DNA from: Aliihoeflea sp023389195
GTDB taxonomy: Bacteria; Pseudomonadota; Alphaproteobacteria; Rhizobiales; Rhizobiaceae
NCBI GenBank assembly: GCA_023389195.1
Contig: JAEWET010000048.1
Span: 23,567-87,566 of the forward strand
Direction: 5' to 3'
Length of the DNA stretch: 64,000 nucleotides
Shown: positions 62,685 to 64,000 of the stretch, in pieces
Layout: each line of letters begins with the position of its first letter
How positions within the stretch are numbered: the stretch's first letter is position 1
The notes under the pieces: generated by a model
Databases searched by the model: none
What the model saw: only the letters and a program-made list of their open reading frames with translations
Told to the model about the DNA's origin: nothing
Position numbers and translations under genes: made by a program

Positions 62685-63227
62685 GTGAGTATTCCGAACA
62701 TCATTACCCTGGGCCGCATCATGCTGGTCCCGATCATCGTCTGGGCCATCGTGTCGAGCCAAATGGAGGTGGCGTTTGCCGTCTTCCTGATCGCGGGTAT
62801 CAGCGACGCCGTCGACGGTTTCCTGGCCAAGCGCTTCAACATGACCAGCGAGCTCGGCGCCCTGCTCGATCCGCTGGCCGACAAGGCGTTGCTGGTGTCT
62901 ATCTACCTGTCGCTCGGCATCTGGGGCGACATCCCGCGCTGGATCGTCATCCTGGTCGTCTCCCGCGACATCATGATCGTCACCGCGGTGATCGTGTCCT
63001 GGCTGTTCGACAAGCCGGTCGAGATGCGGCCCTCGAAAGTATCCAAGCTAAACACAGCGGCACAGGTCGCTTATGCGGCATTGGTGCTGGCTGCCCTGGC
63101 CTTCGGCTTCAAGCCGGCGCCTTATGATATGATCTTGATGGGCCTCGTCACGGTGTTCACGCTGTCCTCCGTATCGCTCTACCTCGTCGAGTGGTTGCGG
63201 CACATGAGTACGATCGAGGCCAAATGA
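62685..63227 (+). CDS. CDP-alcohol phosphatidyltransferase family protein
   Basis: 180-residue membrane protein from a GTG start with GGGAAG upstream. The family signature reads DAVDGFLAKRFNMTSELGAL then LDPLADK; the usual Ala-Arg is Ala-Lys here. It is a second PgsA-like enzyme beside the pgsA at 50 kb, so it may make cardiolipin or another phospholipid. The stop overlaps hda by 4 bases. Confidence 0.87.
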   Translation: MSIPNIITLGRIMLVPIIVWAIVSSQMEVAFAVFLIAGISDAVDGFLAKRFNMTSELGALLDPLADKALLVSIYLSLGIWGDIPRWIVILVVSRDIMIVTAVIVSWLFDKPVEMRPSKVSKLNTAAQVAYAALVLAALAFGFKPAPYDMILMGLVTVFTLSSVSLYLVEWLRHMSTIEAK

Positions 63228-64000
63228 ACCGGGAGACGGCCCCGCAAAAGGCCAACTTCCGATCGAATAAAGTCAAATCTCTTCAGACAAGGGCCGGCGT
63301 GCCGGCACGGAGCAAATCAAGCGTGGCTGGCCGCGTTCATCCCCGACAATTGGCCTTTTCACTTCCGCATGCGGAAAGCCTGAGCCGGGACAATTTTCTC
63401 GAGGGCCCCGCCAATGCTGCCGGCCTCGCCCTGATCGACGGCTGGCCGGAATGGCCGAACCGGATCATGTGGCTCGCAGGCCCCGAAGGCTCAGGCAAGA
63501 GCCATCTGGCCGCGATCTGGGCGGAGGAAGCCGGCGCCCGCTCGACCACGGCCAATGCGCTGACCGCGGCCGACGTCCCCGGCGCACTCGCGACCGGCGC
63601 GCTGGTGGTCGAGGATCTCAGGGCTGGGGATTTCGACGAGCGTGCCCTCTTCCATTTGATGAACCTCGCGCGCGAGGACGGCGCCTATGTGCTGTTCACG
63701 GGGCGCGAGGCGCCGGCGGCGATCGAGGCCGAGCTCCGCGATCTGCGCTCGCGGCTTCGGACTGTTCCGGTGATTTCGCTCGCGCCGCCGGACGACCAGC
63801 TGTTCCGCGGCCTGATCGTCAAATTCTGCGCCGACCGTCAGCTCAGCATGGACGAAAGCGTGGTGAGCTACCTCGCGACCCGGTTGGAACGGTCATCGGC
63901 GGCCGCCAGGCAGGCCGTTGAACTGCTCGACAGCGAGGCCCTGCGGCTCGGCCGGCCCGTAACCCGGGCGCTTGCCGCCGAGCTGCTTCGGGACGCCTGA
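63224..64000 (+). CDS. hda: DnaA-homologous replication regulator Hda/HdaA
   Basis: 258 residues; AAA+ domain homologous to DnaA domain III without the DNA-binding domain. A clamp-binding motif QLAFSLP is at 43-49, so it should act with the beta clamp to convert DnaA-ATP to DnaA-ADP. Walker A is GPEGSGKSHLA near 88, followed by a degenerate Walker B VVEDLRAG. The N-terminus before the clamp motif is unusually long (42 residues); a GTG at 63323 would give a more typical start. The stop codon is the last codon of the window. Confidence 0.9.
   Translation: MNRETAPQKANFRSNKVKSLQTRAGVPARSKSSVAGRVHPRQLAFSLPHAESLSRDNFLEGPANAAGLALIDGWPEWPNRIMWLAGPEGSGKSHLAAIWAEEAGARSTTANALTAADVPGALATGALVVEDLRAGDFDERALFHLMNLAREDGAYVLFTGREAPAAIEAELRDLRSRLRTVPVISLAPPDDQLFRGLIVKFCADRQLSMDESVVSYLATRLERSSAAARQAVELLDSEALRLGRPVTRALAAELLRDA

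Noticed and set aside
1..64000. Search for tRNA, rRNA, prophage and defence genes
   Set aside because: No tRNA-like cloverleaf, rRNA segment, integrase, phage structural gene or known defence gene was recognised by eye.

Overview
The window is 64 kb of GC-rich chromosomal DNA with housekeeping genes packed end to end. Gene order and protein style point to an alphaproteobacterium of the order Hyphomicrobiales (Rhizobiales), most like the Mesorhizobium/Phyllobacteriaceae group. The main pointers are the rpsF-rpsR-rplI ... dnaB-alr-radA-cvpA-purF chain, the psd-pssA pair, gmk-rsmA-pdxA-surA-lptD-lptG-lptF, an Omp25/31-type beta-barrel protein, and the purN-purM / CDP-alcohol transferase / hda block. 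The species assignment is inference; no rRNA or tRNA gene was found.

Layout. 0-6 kb: end of an SRAP-domain repair protein, a tiny conserved-looking protein, cysS, a GFA-family protein, cimA, rarD and a LOG-family hydrolase. 6-14 kb: a LysM envelope protein, an ArsR regulator with a perfect operator-like palindrome over its start codon, an Atm1-type ABC exporter, psd, pssA and a fused acyltransferase/AMP-ligase. 14-25 kb: OsmC protein, SDR, then the minus-strand chain purF, cvpA, radA, alr, dnaB, cfa, rplI, rpsR, rpsF, with a 55-bp-arm inverted repeat between alr and radA. 25-32 kb: type II fatty acid synthesis (fabD, fabG, acpP, fabF), mltG, yicC, gmk. 32-39 kb: rsmA, pdxA, a SurA-like chaperone and lptD/lptG/lptF for LPS export. 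39-47 kb: pepA, holC, a lipoprotein, an ABC-F protein, a small CcoN-like membrane protein, a glycine-rich secreted protein behind an AT-rich segment with direct repeats, DinB, GST and ndk. 47-56 kb: a PAS-PAS-GGDEF protein, moaE, moaD, pgsA, uvrC, a FolM-like reductase, an outer-membrane protein, a GST, an RNase T2 lipoprotein and a secreted protein of unknown function. 56-64 kb: rlmJ, a molybdopterin oxidoreductase, an orphan TRAP binding protein, purN-purM, a CDP-alcohol phosphatidyltransferase and hda.

The genes serve four main themes: membrane building (fab genes, psd/pssA, pgsA, cfa, LPS transport), translation (ribosomal proteins, cysS, rsmA, rlmJ, ABC-F), DNA replication and repair (dnaB, radA, uvrC, holC, hda, SRAP) and purine synthesis. 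I found no prophage, insertion sequence, CRISPR array or obvious defence island. The most unusual material is small-scale: the ArsR operator, the inverted repeat at radA/alr, a hairpin that covers the rplI ribosome-binding site, the glycine-rich gene with its repeat-bearing upstream region, and several enzymes with substituted catalytic residues (SDR Tyr to Phe, RNase T2 Glu to Gln, acyl ligase Lys to Arg).
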